The notes under the pieces are model-generated. The model saw nothing but the letters and a program-made list of their open reading frames with translations. It had not been told where the DNA came from and made no database searches. 64,000 nt of DNA from Promethearchaeota archaeon (GTDB taxonomy: Archaea; Asgardarchaeota; Lokiarchaeia; Sigyniarchaeales; Promethearchaeaceae): the NCBI GenBank assembly GCA_016933055.1, contig JAFGBS010000033.1:1-64000 (forward strand). Reading direction: 5' to 3'. Within the stretch, counting starts at the first letter, position 1; every line of letters begins with the position of its first letter. Made by a program: the position numbers and the translations under genes. Below, one piece after another: positions 9,494 to 19,168 of this stretch.

Positions 9494-11161
9494 TCAGAAA
9501 ATGTCTTTCTGCTCTGGTTCAAAAAACCGAATTAAAGCTAATAAAAATGCACTGATGATGATGACCATAGTGCTTGCGAATGCTGCTGAAGAGAAAGCAG
9601 ATTGTTCTACCCAATCGACAATCAATACAGGGACTGTACGATCTGCACCCATTACAATTAGGGTTGCACCAGTTTCCCCTAAGCTACGGGTAAAAGCCGC
9701 AATCATCCCTGCAATAATACCGTTTAATATTGCTGGAAATGTTATTCTGCGAAAGGTGGTAATTGGAGATGATCCCAATGTGGCACTTGCTTCTTCATGA
9801 CCTTTGTTAACATTCCTCAACTGAGCAACAATAGGTCTAACCACAAAAGGAAACGAAAATGTCAAGTGGGTAAAGATTATCATACCGATGCCAGGATCAG
9901 CGAAATTAATACCTGCAGGACCCCAGAACATAAATACAGCAAAACCTAAAGCTGCACTTGGAATAGTGAGAGGTACATCCAAAATAGTGTCAAGGACCGC
10001 ATTGAATTTCCCCCAATTTTCCCTCACGAGTATTAATGCGAATGGAATTGCAAATATAACATCGATTAATACTACTATAAAACCAACTTTGAAAGAGTTC
10101 ACTAAAGAAATCCATAAATATGCCCATTTATTATCCGCACCTAACAATTCGCTTAAAGTTTCTTGTACGGTGACTTGACTTATAATATAAAACGATGGAA
10201 TAAGTATTAAAACGGCCATCGAAATAAATGATAAAATTTTCAATCCATATCGAAAACTGGGTTTGGAGATGAATTTTTCCCATTCATAATGTATCGTCCA
10301 AAATTTTTTCGTTGATTTCTTTCGTCTAGCAATCAGTTTTACAATAATTAATAAAATTAAAGAAATAGTAATTAACAATAAGGATAAGAACGAAGCTGCT
10401 GGTAATTGAAGCTGTTTTCGGAGTGCAACTACTACAATAGGAGCCGTTTCCACTAAACCAGCACAAATCATTGTGGCACCAGTTTCCCCCAAACTTCGGG
10501 TAAAAGCGAGAATTCCTCCCGCAATTAATCCCTCCCGAATAAGAGGGAAGGTGATTGTTTTAAAAACCGTCCATCTTGATGCTTTAAGTGTTAAAGCGGC
10601 TTTTTCGAGTAACGGATCCACTTTTTCGATTGCTATTTTTAAATTTCTAACTATATAAGGGTAAGTGAACGCTACATGGACAAAAATAATCAACATTCTT
10701 CCTGGATAAATGTTGAATACACCCCAAAAGAGTAACACGGAAAATCCTAAAGCACTAGTAGGAACTACCATAGGAAGGTCAACCAAGAAATCTAATATTT
10801 TCCGTCCTATGAAATTTCCACGAGTTAATATCATCGCAATCGGGAAAGCAATAAGAAGATCAATAAAAACGGCAATGAATGCCACAAGGAATGATTCCAA
10901 AAGGGCACTCCTCATCATTTGCCATTGAGAATTTCCTAACAATTCATCATGGAAGAGTCTCATACGTATATCACCGACATTATCAATAACATTTGATATG
11001 ATGTTGATAATGGGGGCGGTAATAATCAAAATAAAGAATCCAATGACAATTATATTTAGTAAAATCTTATATCGTCGTTTTGAGAAATGTTCTTCGAGCT
11101 TAAGTAAAAAGGATTTCTTAATATTCTTATTTGGCTCATTCGTGAAAACTGACATTATCAT
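9494..11161 (-). CDS. ABC importer permease, two fused domains
   Basis: The protein (555 residues) contains two homologous membrane domains of about 250 residues each, with the permease EAA loop in both: EKAALTLKASRWTVFKTI near residue 200 and EEASATLGSSPITTFRRI near residue 460. Each is followed by AFTRSLGETGAT, the signature of the sulfate/molybdate/iron branch of importer permeases. Fusion of the two halves is known in the ThiP and FbpB/SfuB-type systems. The gene is between the binding-protein gene (9-base gap) and the two ATPase genes. Confidence 0.88.
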   Translation of the reverse strand: MIMSVFTNEPNKNIKKSFLLKLEEHFSKRRYKILLNIIVIGFFILIITAPIINIISNVIDNVGDIRMRLFHDELLGNSQWQMMRSALLESFLVAFIAVFIDLLIAFPIAMILTRGNFIGRKILDFLVDLPMVVPTSALGFSVLLFWGVFNIYPGRMLIIFVHVAFTYPYIVRNLKIAIEKVDPLLEKAALTLKASRWTVFKTITFPLIREGLIAGGILAFTRSLGETGATMICAGLVETAPIVVVALRKQLQLPAASFLSLLLITISLILLIIVKLIARRKKSTKKFWTIHYEWEKFISKPSFRYGLKILSFISMAVLILIPSFYIISQVTVQETLSELLGADNKWAYLWISLVNSFKVGFIVVLIDVIFAIPFALILVRENWGKFNAVLDTILDVPLTIPSAALGFAVFMFWGPAGINFADPGIGMIIFTHLTFSFPFVVRPIVAQLRNVNKGHEEASATLGSSPITTFRRITFPAILNGIIAGMIAAFTRSLGETGATLIVMGADRTVPVLIVDWVEQSAFSSAAFASTMVIIISAFLLALIRFFEPEQKDIF

Positions 11162-11170
11162 ACCTCTAAT

Positions 11171-12361
11171 TTACACTGTGTTTCTTGTTAGTAACCATAA
11201 ATCAGGGATCCGTGAGATTACATTCCCATCGGTTGGTGCAATTAATTCTTTAATCATGTCCGGATCATTTGTAACTCCATGATCTGAGTTGAATGATGCA
11301 TCATATATTGTTTGTACATCTGATTCAAGCAATAAAGAACTATTTATCGGTCGAAAACCCGAGCTAATAGCTTTCATAACTAATTCTTTTTGATTTAAAA
11401 AATCGAGGAATTCTTCCGCAACTACTTTTTGTTCTTCAGAAATCCAGTCAGCATCTAATATACAAAAAGGGTGGTCACTAAATAGACACCCTTCATCAGG
11501 ATATATAGCCACCAGTTTCTGTCCAAATTTAACCTCTGCTGTCTGACTATAATCCTGTACCAAATTTTCATACAAAATAGTAAGTTGGAGACTATCAGGG
11601 CCTTGGTCACGCATATATATTCCCAAAAATCCTGTAGATTTTCCATAGAAGATAGCAGCGCTTTCAATTTCTCTCATCCATTGCTGTATGTCAGAATTTG
11701 CTAGGTCATCTAACGAAATTGTGGTAGGATCTTTGTTTAAAAAAGCAGATACCATCATTACAGTTGCCATAAATCCTGAATTCGATTCTCGGGGGTCGGT
11801 ATGTGCTAATTTTACAAGGTTTGGATTATTTTTAATAAGATCATGTAATTCGTGGAAACTAGAAATATTATATTCATTTTGAAAATTCTCCCATGTAGCA
11901 AGAACTACGGGTGAATATATAATCCGTGTGAAGTTTGGAGCGATTATTTTGTTGGTTTCTGTTAGTTGTTCCCACTTTGAGTTTAATATTGGAACCCAAA
12001 TATTTGATGCGGGAGACCAAATTGTTGGTTTTATTTCACCATTTAAAAGAGAAATTAACATATCCCCCGAGCCATAAGGTTGCATATCAATCGAAATAGG
12101 TTTAAGACTTGGATCACTTACCATTTTTTCTTCCCAATATTCCGAAAATAGAACAGATGCTTCCGACATCCATGTGGATTTTTCACTGGAATAAACTACA
12201 GTAAACACAATATGATCATTGGTTCTTTCAGCGAATATTACATTTCCAAATAAACTTCCTGTGATAAATCCAAAAATGACTATTATTAACACAGTTGATG
12301 CAGAAATCTGATCTTTCCGATATAATTTTTGAGATTTTTGGGATTTTTTTCTTTTTTTCAC
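11171..12361 (-). CDS. ABC importer solute-binding protein, membrane-anchored
   Basis: A lysine-rich N-terminus is followed by one transmembrane segment at about residues 22-44; there is no lipobox cysteine, so the protein is probably anchored by this helix with the binding domain outside. The domain has the type II binding-protein look: FTVVYSSEKSTWM, then a segment PYGSGDMLISLLNGEIKPT and a block with TIWSPASNIWVPILN. The ligand is not evident. The start is a GTG at 12361. It heads the importer genes, possibly preceded by a short membrane microprotein. Confidence 0.82.
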   Translation of the reverse strand: MKKRKKSQKSQKLYRKDQISASTVLIIVIFGFITGSLFGNVIFAERTNDHIVFTVVYSSEKSTWMSEASVLFSEYWEEKMVSDPSLKPISIDMQPYGSGDMLISLLNGEIKPTIWSPASNIWVPILNSKWEQLTETNKIIAPNFTRIIYSPVVLATWENFQNEYNISSFHELHDLIKNNPNLVKLAHTDPRESNSGFMATVMMVSAFLNKDPTTISLDDLANSDIQQWMREIESAAIFYGKSTGFLGIYMRDQGPDSLQLTILYENLVQDYSQTAEVKFGQKLVAIYPDEGCLFSDHPFCILDADWISEEQKVVAEEFLDFLNQKELVMKAISSGFRPINSSLLLESDVQTIYDASFNSDHGVTNDPDMIKELIAPTDGNVISRIPDLWLLTRNTV

Positions 12362-12366
12362 TCATT

Positions 12367-12480
12367 TCAACCTATAATATTATTGATATGACTATTAGCT
12401 AGGGAAAATAACACCCCAATAATGAATGCAGCCAAGAAGATACAACTAAGTATAAGTCGGTTTTTCGATTTCGACGACAT
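12367..12480 (-). CDS. Possible 37-residue single-helix membrane microprotein
   Basis: An ATG at 12480 opens 37 codons ending in TGA five bases before the GTG of the binding-protein gene. The product has a basic head (SSKSKNR), then one hydrophobic helix LILSCIFLAAFIIGVLFSLA and a short polar tail. The reading frame stays open for 20 codons further upstream but without an ATG, GTG or TTG start. There is no clear ribosome-binding site. The tight spacing and helix pattern suggest an accessory peptide of the importer or a leader peptide; chance is not excluded. Confidence 0.38.
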   Translation of the reverse strand: MSSKSKNRLILSCIFLAAFIIGVLFSLANSHINNIIG

Positions 12481-13086
12481 TTCATTTAAATTATCAAGAA
12501 ATACATCATATAAAGAAGATCCAACAAAATTAACTACCCTCTAATAAAACTCCTTTGTACTTCAGTGGATATTTAATACAGTATTTGAAACATTTTTTGA
12601 AATTTCAGTCATATTTCTGTTTAATTAACATAATCGCACTACATATATAATCAATAGTTAACCCGCAACATCCTATCTCCAGAATTCATTTTCGTAAGCA
12701 AAATCTACGTATCGGGGACATACCCTCAATATGGTAAATCTCTCCCGTGTTAATCTAGAATGAGTACGTTAAACTGTTTTTTGGATATTAAGCACACCTA
12801 TGCTAAAAAAGCCTCCCTATTTTTGGGATAGGAAATTTTTAACATAGTTCGTGGTAGGTTATGAGGTAGACACAAAATTCTTTATGAAAAATACAGTATG
12901 AATTCGAAATGTGTTTAGGATCAAAATCCTTATCATTACTATCTATAAGAAGTGTGCTTAATTTGTTATTCAAACAAGCACACATAAAATTAAATAAGTA
13001 GAACAACACACTACAATATAAGTAGTAACATACTAAACTTTCAAATACACTTCCAATCGGTTCGTGTATGCCTGGAGTTAAAGAAC
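12481..13086. other. Non-coding stretch between divergent genes
   Basis: About 600 AT-rich bases separate the minus-strand importer operon from the plus-strand Roadblock gene, so both promoters should be here. A minus-strand frame of 87 codons at 12839-13102 looks non-coding (low-complexity Cys/Tyr/Leu-rich). A weak inverted repeat around CCCTATTTTTGGGATAGG lies at about 12815-12832. No RNA gene is visible. Confidence 0.5.
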
Positions 13087-13542
13087 ATGGCTCTTTCAAC
13101 AAAATCGTTCAATAAAATATTATCAAAAATCATCAAAAGCGAATCTGGAATCAAAAAAGTGCTACTTGTAGATCGAACTGGATTAACTATTGCACATGTC
13201 AGCAAATTTTCTTATTATCCCGTTGATGTGGATGGGATAGGTGCGATTGCAAGTGCAGTTTTCTGTGCATCAGAAGAACAAGGAAGAAACTTAGAACTTG
13301 GAGAGCTGTCTATAGTCACCAGTGAATTCACTTCTGGAAAAATTTTCGCTGCTAGCTGCGGTAAGGGGGTTCTTTGTCTAATTAGCGATCCTGACATAAA
13401 TCTTGGACTCATACGGCTTGTAATGAAACGGTCTGGTGAAGAATTGAAGACTATTCTTGATGAATTCTTATCTGAGGTTGCTGATGAAGATTTAGAAGCG
13501 GGATTGGATCTCAGCGATTTAGACAACATTTCGTCCAACTAA
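13087..13542 (+). CDS. Roadblock/LC7 domain protein
   Basis: The 151-residue protein has the Roadblock/LC7 fold pattern: an N-terminal helix, the strand pair GIKKVLLVDRTGLTIAHVS, a central helix with ISAVAS-like GIGAIASAVFCASEEQG, then strands ELSIVTSEFTSGKIFAAS and GVLCLISDPDINLGLIRL, and a C-terminal helix. The last 20 residues are acidic and probably disordered. In this family (MglB, LAMTOR, dynein LC7) the domain dimerises and regulates or scaffolds small GTPases. The window has Rab-like and Rag-like partners, but which one it serves cannot be told. It stands alone. Confidence 0.87.
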   Translation: MALSTKSFNKILSKIIKSESGIKKVLLVDRTGLTIAHVSKFSYYPVDVDGIGAIASAVFCASEEQGRNLELGELSIVTSEFTSGKIFAASCGKGVLCLISDPDINLGLIRLVMKRSGEELKTILDEFLSEVADEDLEAGLDLSDLDNISSN

Positions 13543-13568
13543 ATTTTTTCTCTCTATTCTTATTTTTA
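13543..13568 (+). terminator. T-rich transcript end after the Roadblock gene
   Basis: Directly after the TAA come T6, a CT-rich run and a further T5, the kind of U-rich stretch at which archaeal polymerase releases. The next gene is 80 bases downstream on the same strand. Confidence 0.4.
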
Positions 13569-13622
13569 ACTCCGATGTTTAGTAAACACTACATTTTTAA
13601 TTTTTGAGATGTTTTTTTCCAT

Positions 13623-14162
13623 ATGAAAGTGTTAGCAGTAAATGGTAGTGCGCGTAATAATGGTAATACGCATATGGCATTGGAATTTGTGGCAGAAGAA
13701 TTACGGCAGGAAGGCATTGAAGTGGAAATTGTTGACTTGGTCGACGTGAATCTCCATCCTTTTTCTTTTGGAGGAACTCCTGAAGATGATGTACCAATGC
13801 TAAGAGAAAAATTGAAAGCTGCTGATGGGTTGATTATTGGAAGTCCTACATACTATTCCAACGTGACAAGCCGAACCCAAATGTTTATTGAGAGAATGGG
13901 AGGTTCAGTAGATCTGAAGGGAAAAATCGGAGCTGCCGTTGCCGTTGCACGTCGTGGTGGGGCAAATTTTGTATATGCTGCTATTAACTACTTTTTTGGA
14001 ATTCATGAAATGCCCATTGCAACTTCAACCTATTGGAATATTGTTATTGCACGCAAACCTGGTGAGATTAAAAAGGATGAAGAGGGTCTAAAAACACTGA
14101 AAAATCTTGGAAAAAATATGGCAAAATTACTAAAAGCAACCAAAACTTATTCAAGTTCGTAG
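13623..14162 (+). CDS. Flavodoxin-fold NAD(P)H-dependent FMN reductase family protein
   Basis: The 179 residues begin with the flavodoxin-like FMN-binding loop MKVLAVNGSARNNGNTHMAL, followed by IIGSPTYYSNVTSRTQMFIERM and a third loop AVARRGGANF, matching the iron-sulfur-flavoprotein/NADPH-dependent FMN reductase family. The usual compact cysteine cluster of iron-sulfur flavoproteins is absent, so it is likely a plain FMN protein carrying electrons or reducing quinones or small molecules. Neighbours give no pathway. A T-rich stretch follows the stop. Confidence 0.82.
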   Translation: MKVLAVNGSARNNGNTHMALEFVAEELRQEGIEVEIVDLVDVNLHPFSFGGTPEDDVPMLREKLKAADGLIIGSPTYYSNVTSRTQMFIERMGGSVDLKGKIGAAVAVARRGGANFVYAAINYFFGIHEMPIATSTYWNIVIARKPGEIKKDEEGLKTLKNLGKNMAKLLKATKTYSSS

Positions 14163-14217
14163 TTTTTTCTTTACATTCTATTTCTTTTCATATCTATATC
14201 AAAACATAAAGCAGTGA

Positions 14218-17200
14218 TTGTTCTTAATTTCTAAAGAGACAAACAATTTATCCAATGCAAGGGTGAACAGTCTGGCCGAGACCGATAATTATCCTTTGGT
14301 ATCCATTTATAAAAAACCGCAGTGGTATCCATTCACTTCTTTGAAAACAATTCCTCAAGTGTTTCTACCACACCGAGATCTTTTAGAGCATTTTTTTAAG
14401 GAGATTTCAGACCATGTTTTATCTCATGATAATCTTAATTTGGAAAATCTATATTGGTACTTATTATTGGGTAAATATTTGGGAGTAAATTTACACAAAC
14501 TCCCCATTAAAGATGAAATATACAAATTAACTACGAAATGTGCGGTAGAAACCGAAGATCAATTGGGCTTTCAATTCTTGCCTTTTTCCGATAGTTCTCC
14601 AGATATTTGGTCCACAGATTTTGCATTGGTTATTTTTCATTTACTCGGAAAGTTGGAGGATTTTCTTTACCAAGATTTCGACTTAAATCGAAAATCCAAG
14701 GTATTAAATTTTCTCTTATCATGTAAACGTAATTCTCATTATGTTCATTGTAGATCCAATTGCTCAGTATGTAAAAAAACAAGCGAGGAAAAGACGTTAT
14801 TTCATGTGTTAGATATTTTATTGCTATTAGGTGGAGATGGAATTCATTCCTATCGTTCAGTCATGCTAAATTCGCTGAAATCATTGAAATTAGGAAACAT
14901 ACCGCAAAATGTATTCCGGTTGTTAGATTTAAGATTTTTGGGCTCATATGAAGATGTAACCGACGAACAACTCCAGTATTTTGAATCATTCCAAAAAGAG
15001 GATGGGGGATTTTCTTTTTCCACTAAATCCTCTTCTTCTATTAATGAAACCTTTTGGATAGTCTATCTTTTTGATAATTACCGCTTCATTTACCGTGATT
15101 TTCATCCTGGTAGAGTATATTCATATCTGATAGCACAAATTCAATCCATAGATCCTATCCCGGATGCAAAAAATCCCATAAAACTTATGGAGTTTGCCAA
15201 AGTAACCATCATGTTGACTTTTGTTTGGGAAAACCTTGTAGATGAATTGGAAACCCAAATTTTTACCTGGTTAGATAATCCCAATATTCGTTTTGATATG
15301 GAAAAATTAACTCTTCAAACGGGAATTCAGAATTCAGAATATGAAATTCTATCTTACCTTAATCAAAAATATAAACTCACCTTAAAAATTGTGGATAATG
15401 AATCGCGGTTCGTTCAGTTCCTCAACCAACTCGATCCTTTAGATAAATATTTTGCAAAATTTATTTTCCGAAGAATAGATCGATATTCATCGTTAAATAT
15501 CTCAGAGATTGTATCCCATTATAATAAAAATAAACCAAAATCGGCTCGTGTGAATGAAAAAATTCTCGAGAATCTGTTTAACCGTATGATCCAAGAAGAT
15601 TTTTTCAAAGGAAAATTCATCATACGAAAACGACTATTCCGTAGAACTTACTTGTTTAATCGAGATTCCTCCATTTCTAAAATCATCACTTGTAATAAAC
15701 GGGTAAACTATGAGTCTATTTCTGCAGAAAAACGCAAGCTTAGCGACTTAAAAGATGATATATATAACATGCACCGGGAGATAATGCAATCCTCTGAACT
15801 TATTATGCGTGAAGTGGAGAGTCTTATTTTTGCAGGTGAAATTGAATATGCGGAATTACGTTTAAAAAATAATATCAAAAAAGCACTTTTAGATGCAGAA
15901 TTTTTTAATCAATCGATACATCAGCAACTAGATGAATTTGAATACATTAATGCTCCCAAGGCGGTATCGGCTTGTCTGTATGATTGGATGACCTTATATG
16001 ATAATTTACAATCTCAATACCAGAAAATTAATCTAATTATGCTGGAAAAGATTCACGAGAGTGAAAAATTACGGGATCAGAAGCACCTGATTGATCAATT
16101 GGAAACTCAAATTAAAACCAATATATCCGAATTAGAACTTGCATTTAGTGTGTATCAAGAAAGTTTTCGCTATAATTTAGGTAAAGAATATGAACGTAAT
16201 AACGTAAAACAATTGGAGGATGAACTTCATTCATTTAATGACCGAATCAAGGATTTTGACCATTCAGTGATTGAAGTTTCCCAGCAAATTTCAGTAGAAG
16301 ATCGCAAAGTAAAAATCCGGAGAAAAAAAGTCATAGAAAAATGGGTAGAAGAAAAAGGAATTTTTGATGAATATGTGGCATTTTACTACGAGGGGTTTAA
16401 GATCTGGCATGAAAAAATCTCATATATTGATTCCCAGTTTGATTTATTCAAAAATAAAATAGTACAGATTTCTCAGCAAATTTCAGTTAGTTTACAAGAT
16501 AAAAACTATCGCACTACAAAACATTTACTAAACGTAGAATTTAGCAAATTACTGCATGAATTAGAACAAAAATTTAAGGAATTTATTAGACAAATAGATG
16601 AAATCATTCGCAGTCGGAAAAAGCTCTACCTATTAATCACTACTTTGGAAAAAGAGTGGACCCAACAAAAAACTCAACTCGAGCATTTAATTTCCAAAGA
16701 AAGAGAAAATCAACAACAAATAGTAGAATTGGATAAATATGAAAAATCCCGGGAAGATTTTGTTCAATTAATAACTGAAAAAATCACCTATCTTAACTCT
16801 TCCTTTCAAGGATTTGTGGAACAAATCAATGAACAGCTACAAAATCGGAAGATCCCTCAATATGCTGCAATTGATGAGAATTATAAATTTTTACAAAATC
16901 TTCTCTTACAAAATAAAAAAGAAATCCAACAAATCGGGAATGCGAATTCTAAGAAATTCAAAGATTTTCTGGATAAAGTGGAATCTTCCTTAATATTATG
17001 GAATAGTTTTATTATCTCATTTGAAAAACGTCTAAATGATTTACAAGAGGATATGTTGGATGAGGTAGTTCGTTCTGCACTAGTCCAATATTCAAATGAA
17101 AAATCCACAAATCAAGTTGATCTTATAGAATTAAGCGATTTAACAGGTATATCCGGCAAATCTATTCGAAAGAGAATAGAGAGTATGATATCATTCTCCA

Positions 17201-18720
17201 AAATTTCCGGAGAACTAATCAAAGGTTCAAATTATTTAATAATTCATAATGATGAATGGAGGAAAAACCAACGCTTTAATTTGTTCATATCTGGCGAATT
17301 ACGTGAAATTGATGCATTTACAGAACGTATCGTTCAATTATATAATAATTCTATAGAACATAATTCCATAGATTCTTCTTTTGAAGAATTAAATGGAGTC
17401 ATAGAGAATTTTTACACACATCTGACTCACTCTAAAGAATCTGTTAAAATGAAAGTAAAATCTCTAAACTTAGATATAAAAAATGAGATGTTCGTACAAA
17501 ACTTCACTTCGTTTAAATCTAAGTTAAATGATGCAAAAGAATTAGTACATGACATCCATCTTCGCATAGCTAGTGCAATGAAGAGTTTCAAACTTGTCGA
17601 ACAAACCGTGAAATTCTTACAAGAATTTATTGCATCATGGAACATGAATATAGAAATCCATATGGAACAAAATAAGTCTCAACCCTATGAGAAAAATATC
17701 CATTGGATCGAGACAGAATACCAAAAAATTGAGGATCAAATCAGTATAATCGCTAAAAAGTTTTCTGGAGATATGAACACTATATGGAATAAAATTCCAG
17801 AATCCCAGTCCATTCAAAAACTACTTATTTCCCATTTTGAGGGAAAACTGGGTAACCTAGTCACAGACCAAGAAGAACGACGAGAAGATATTGTGAAACG
17901 ACTATTCACCTATGAAAACCAACGAGTGAAAAAAGAATTAGACGGGAAATTGTTTAGTCACCAAGATATTCTAAATAATCATTTAGGAAGAATCCAATTC
18001 GATATCGAAAACCGAATTGAGATTAACGAATTCAAATCTGCAATGCAAAGACTCCATACTAAATTAAATAAAATCAATGATATCATACGTCATTCTGATA
18101 AATCATTAAAGAAGCAACTTAAGAAAATCACATCGAAATCGAAAACTAAGGTAAATATCCAATTCGTAATGCAGACGTGGAAAAAATTCGTTGATGAATA
18201 TCGAATCGTAGTAAAAGAAAAACAGCTAAATTTAGAACTATTGATTATTCAAAAATACGTTGAAAAAGTAATTCGAGCGTTTAAAGATGAATATATCCCT
18301 CTGAATTATTTATCTAAAGAATTTCGCTTAAAACGGGATATAATTCAAGAACGGTTAATCACTCTTATTGGAGAGAATCGCCTGCCGGGTAAATTGTATC
18401 TTGAATTAATGATATATTATGAGAATCCTGAACCCATCCAGAAGTTGGATCAATCCTCGGTAGATATGATCAAAACCTCCAATGTGCACACCTACTTAAT
18501 AATAAATCGTATCCAACGTTTAGCGAAGCAAATTTATCCTATTTTAATGGTAATTGGGTCACTACTTACTATCACACTAAGTGCATTACGTATCGTGCAA
18601 ACAGCTAAATTAGAATGGTGGGTATTACCCGCAGCCCTTGCTGTATTGTTGTTATTTGGCTTTGTATACATTTTATTAAAACGTAAAGATAAGAAAATAG
18701 TGAATGATCTGGATGAATAA
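14218..18720 (+). CDS. 1500-residue coiled-coil membrane protein with terpenoid-cyclase-like toroid
   Basis: Not a named family as a whole. Residues about 20-400 look like an alpha/alpha toroid of the prenyltransferase/squalene-cyclase type: FQKEDGGFSF near 260 resembles the QW/prenyltransferase repeat, and a cysteine group (HCRSNCSVC) sits near 177-185. Residues about 425-470 resemble a winged helix; long coiled coils fill about 490-960 and 1020-1350; further winged-helix-like segments lie near 967-1010 (SDLTGISGKSIRKRIESMI) and 1359-1402 (LSKEFRLKRDIIQERLITLI). Two hydrophobic segments end the protein at about 1440-1490 with a basic tail. This suggests a tail-anchored scaffold or tether. 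The start is TTG at 14218 or GTG at 14263; a stop lies just before. Confidence 0.72.
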   Translation: MFLISKETNNLSNARVNSLAETDNYPLVSIYKKPQWYPFTSLKTIPQVFLPHRDLLEHFFKEISDHVLSHDNLNLENLYWYLLLGKYLGVNLHKLPIKDEIYKLTTKCAVETEDQLGFQFLPFSDSSPDIWSTDFALVIFHLLGKLEDFLYQDFDLNRKSKVLNFLLSCKRNSHYVHCRSNCSVCKKTSEEKTLFHVLDILLLLGGDGIHSYRSVMLNSLKSLKLGNIPQNVFRLLDLRFLGSYEDVTDEQLQYFESFQKEDGGFSFSTKSSSSINETFWIVYLFDNYRFIYRDFHPGRVYSYLIAQIQSIDPIPDAKNPIKLMEFAKVTIMLTFVWENLVDELETQIFTWLDNPNIRFDMEKLTLQTGIQNSEYEILSYLNQKYKLTLKIVDNESRFVQFLNQLDPLDKYFAKFIFRRIDRYSSLNISEIVSHYNKNKPKSARVNEKILENLFNRMIQEDFFKGKFIIRKRLFRRTYLFNRDSSISKIITCNKRVNYESISAEKRKLSDLKDDIYNMHREIMQSSELIMREVESLIFAGEIEYAELRLKNNIKKALLDAEFFNQSIHQQLDEFEYINAPKAVSACLYDWMTLYDNLQSQYQKINLIMLEKIHESEKLRDQKHLIDQLETQIKTNISELELAFSVYQESFRYNLGKEYERNNVKQLEDELHSFNDRIKDFDHSVIEVSQQISVEDRKVKIRRKKVIEKWVEEKGIFDEYVAFYYEGFKIWHEKISYIDSQFDLFKNKIVQISQQISVSLQDKNYRTTKHLLNVEFSKLLHELEQKFKEFIRQIDEIIRSRKKLYLLITTLEKEWTQQKTQLEHLISKERENQQQIVELDKYEKSREDFVQLITEKITYLNSSFQGFVEQINEQLQNRKIPQYAAIDENYKFLQNLLLQNKKEIQQIGNANSKKFKDFLDKVESSLILWNSFIISFEKRLNDLQEDMLDEVVRSALVQYSNEKSTNQVDLIELSDLTGISGKSIRKRIESMISFSKISGELIKGSNYLIIHNDEWRKNQRFNLFISGELREIDAFTERIVQLYNNSIEHNSIDSSFEELNGVIENFYTHLTHSKESVKMKVKSLNLDIKNEMFVQNFTSFKSKLNDAKELVHDIHLRIASAMKSFKLVEQTVKFLQEFIASWNMNIEIHMEQNKSQPYEKNIHWIETEYQKIEDQISIIAKKFSGDMNTIWNKIPESQSIQKLLISHFEGKLGNLVTDQEERREDIVKRLFTYENQRVKKELDGKLFSHQDILNNHLGRIQFDIENRIEINEFKSAMQRLHTKLNKINDIIRHSDKSLKKQLKKITSKSKTKVNIQFVMQTWKKFVDEYRIVVKEKQLNLELLIIQKYVEKVIRAFKDEYIPLNYLSKEFRLKRDIIQERLITLIGENRLPGKLYLELMIYYENPEPIQKLDQSSVDMIKTSNVHTYLIINRIQRLAKQIYPILMVIGSLLTITLSALRIVQTAKLEWWVLPAALAVLLLFGFVYILLKRKDKKIVNDLDE

Positions 18721-18733
18721 GAGCGTGTTCGAT

Positions 18734-18979
18734 TTATTCCTCGCCACCCATGAAGTAATCCTCGAAAGCTCTTCGTTCTTCTTCAGATATGGCTTGTGAG
18801 TGTTTTCTTTCTTCAACTATTGCAGTCTTAGACCGGACACGATCTTTTTCTATTTTACTTTTAATTTTATAATCTGGATTTCCTTCTACTTTGAAAGTTT
18901 TTTTACAGACTCTACAATATAGTTCGTTTGAATTGCGTTTCGGTAATAATATCGATTCGCAATCGGGGCAAAATTGCAT
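18734..18979 (-). CDS. Small zinc-ribbon protein, RpoM/TFS N-terminal type
   Basis: The 81 residues begin MQFCPDCESILLPKRNS and continue with YCRVCKKTF, giving the C-x2-C ... C-x2-C ribbon of the N-terminal domain of archaeal RpoM/TFS and Rpb9. The second, C-terminal TFIIS ribbon with its catalytic Asp-Glu hairpin is missing; instead there is a charged helical tail. It could bind RNA polymerase without cleavage activity, or be an unrelated zinc ribbon. It converges with the 1500-residue protein gene (13 bases). Confidence 0.72.
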   Translation of the reverse strand: MQFCPDCESILLPKRNSNELYCRVCKKTFKVEGNPDYKIKSKIEKDRVRSKTAIVEERKHSQAISEEERRAFEDYFMGGEE

Positions 18980-19168
18980 TATATTCCTCTAGTATTTCGT
19001 TTTTTTTAGACAATCAAGTCAGTTGTTACATTTAAATCTATCCCTATGTCTGTGCTAATAAAAAGAGCAAAATCACAGATAAGATATTCGTAGTTACTCA
19101 TTCAGACCTTTTATCCCCTTAAACCTTTGATCCTTATCTTTAATAGCAAGATAATCTGATGAGTATAT

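Noticed and set aside
9330..9800. 156-codon plus-strand frame across the ATPase/permease junction
   Set aside because: Antisense to two clear ABC genes, no ribosome-binding site, low-complexity Ala/Ser/Ile composition.
12839..13102. 87-codon minus-strand frame in the long gap before the Roadblock gene
   Set aside because: Overlaps the Roadblock start, Cys/Tyr/Leu-rich low-quality composition, no recognisable domain.
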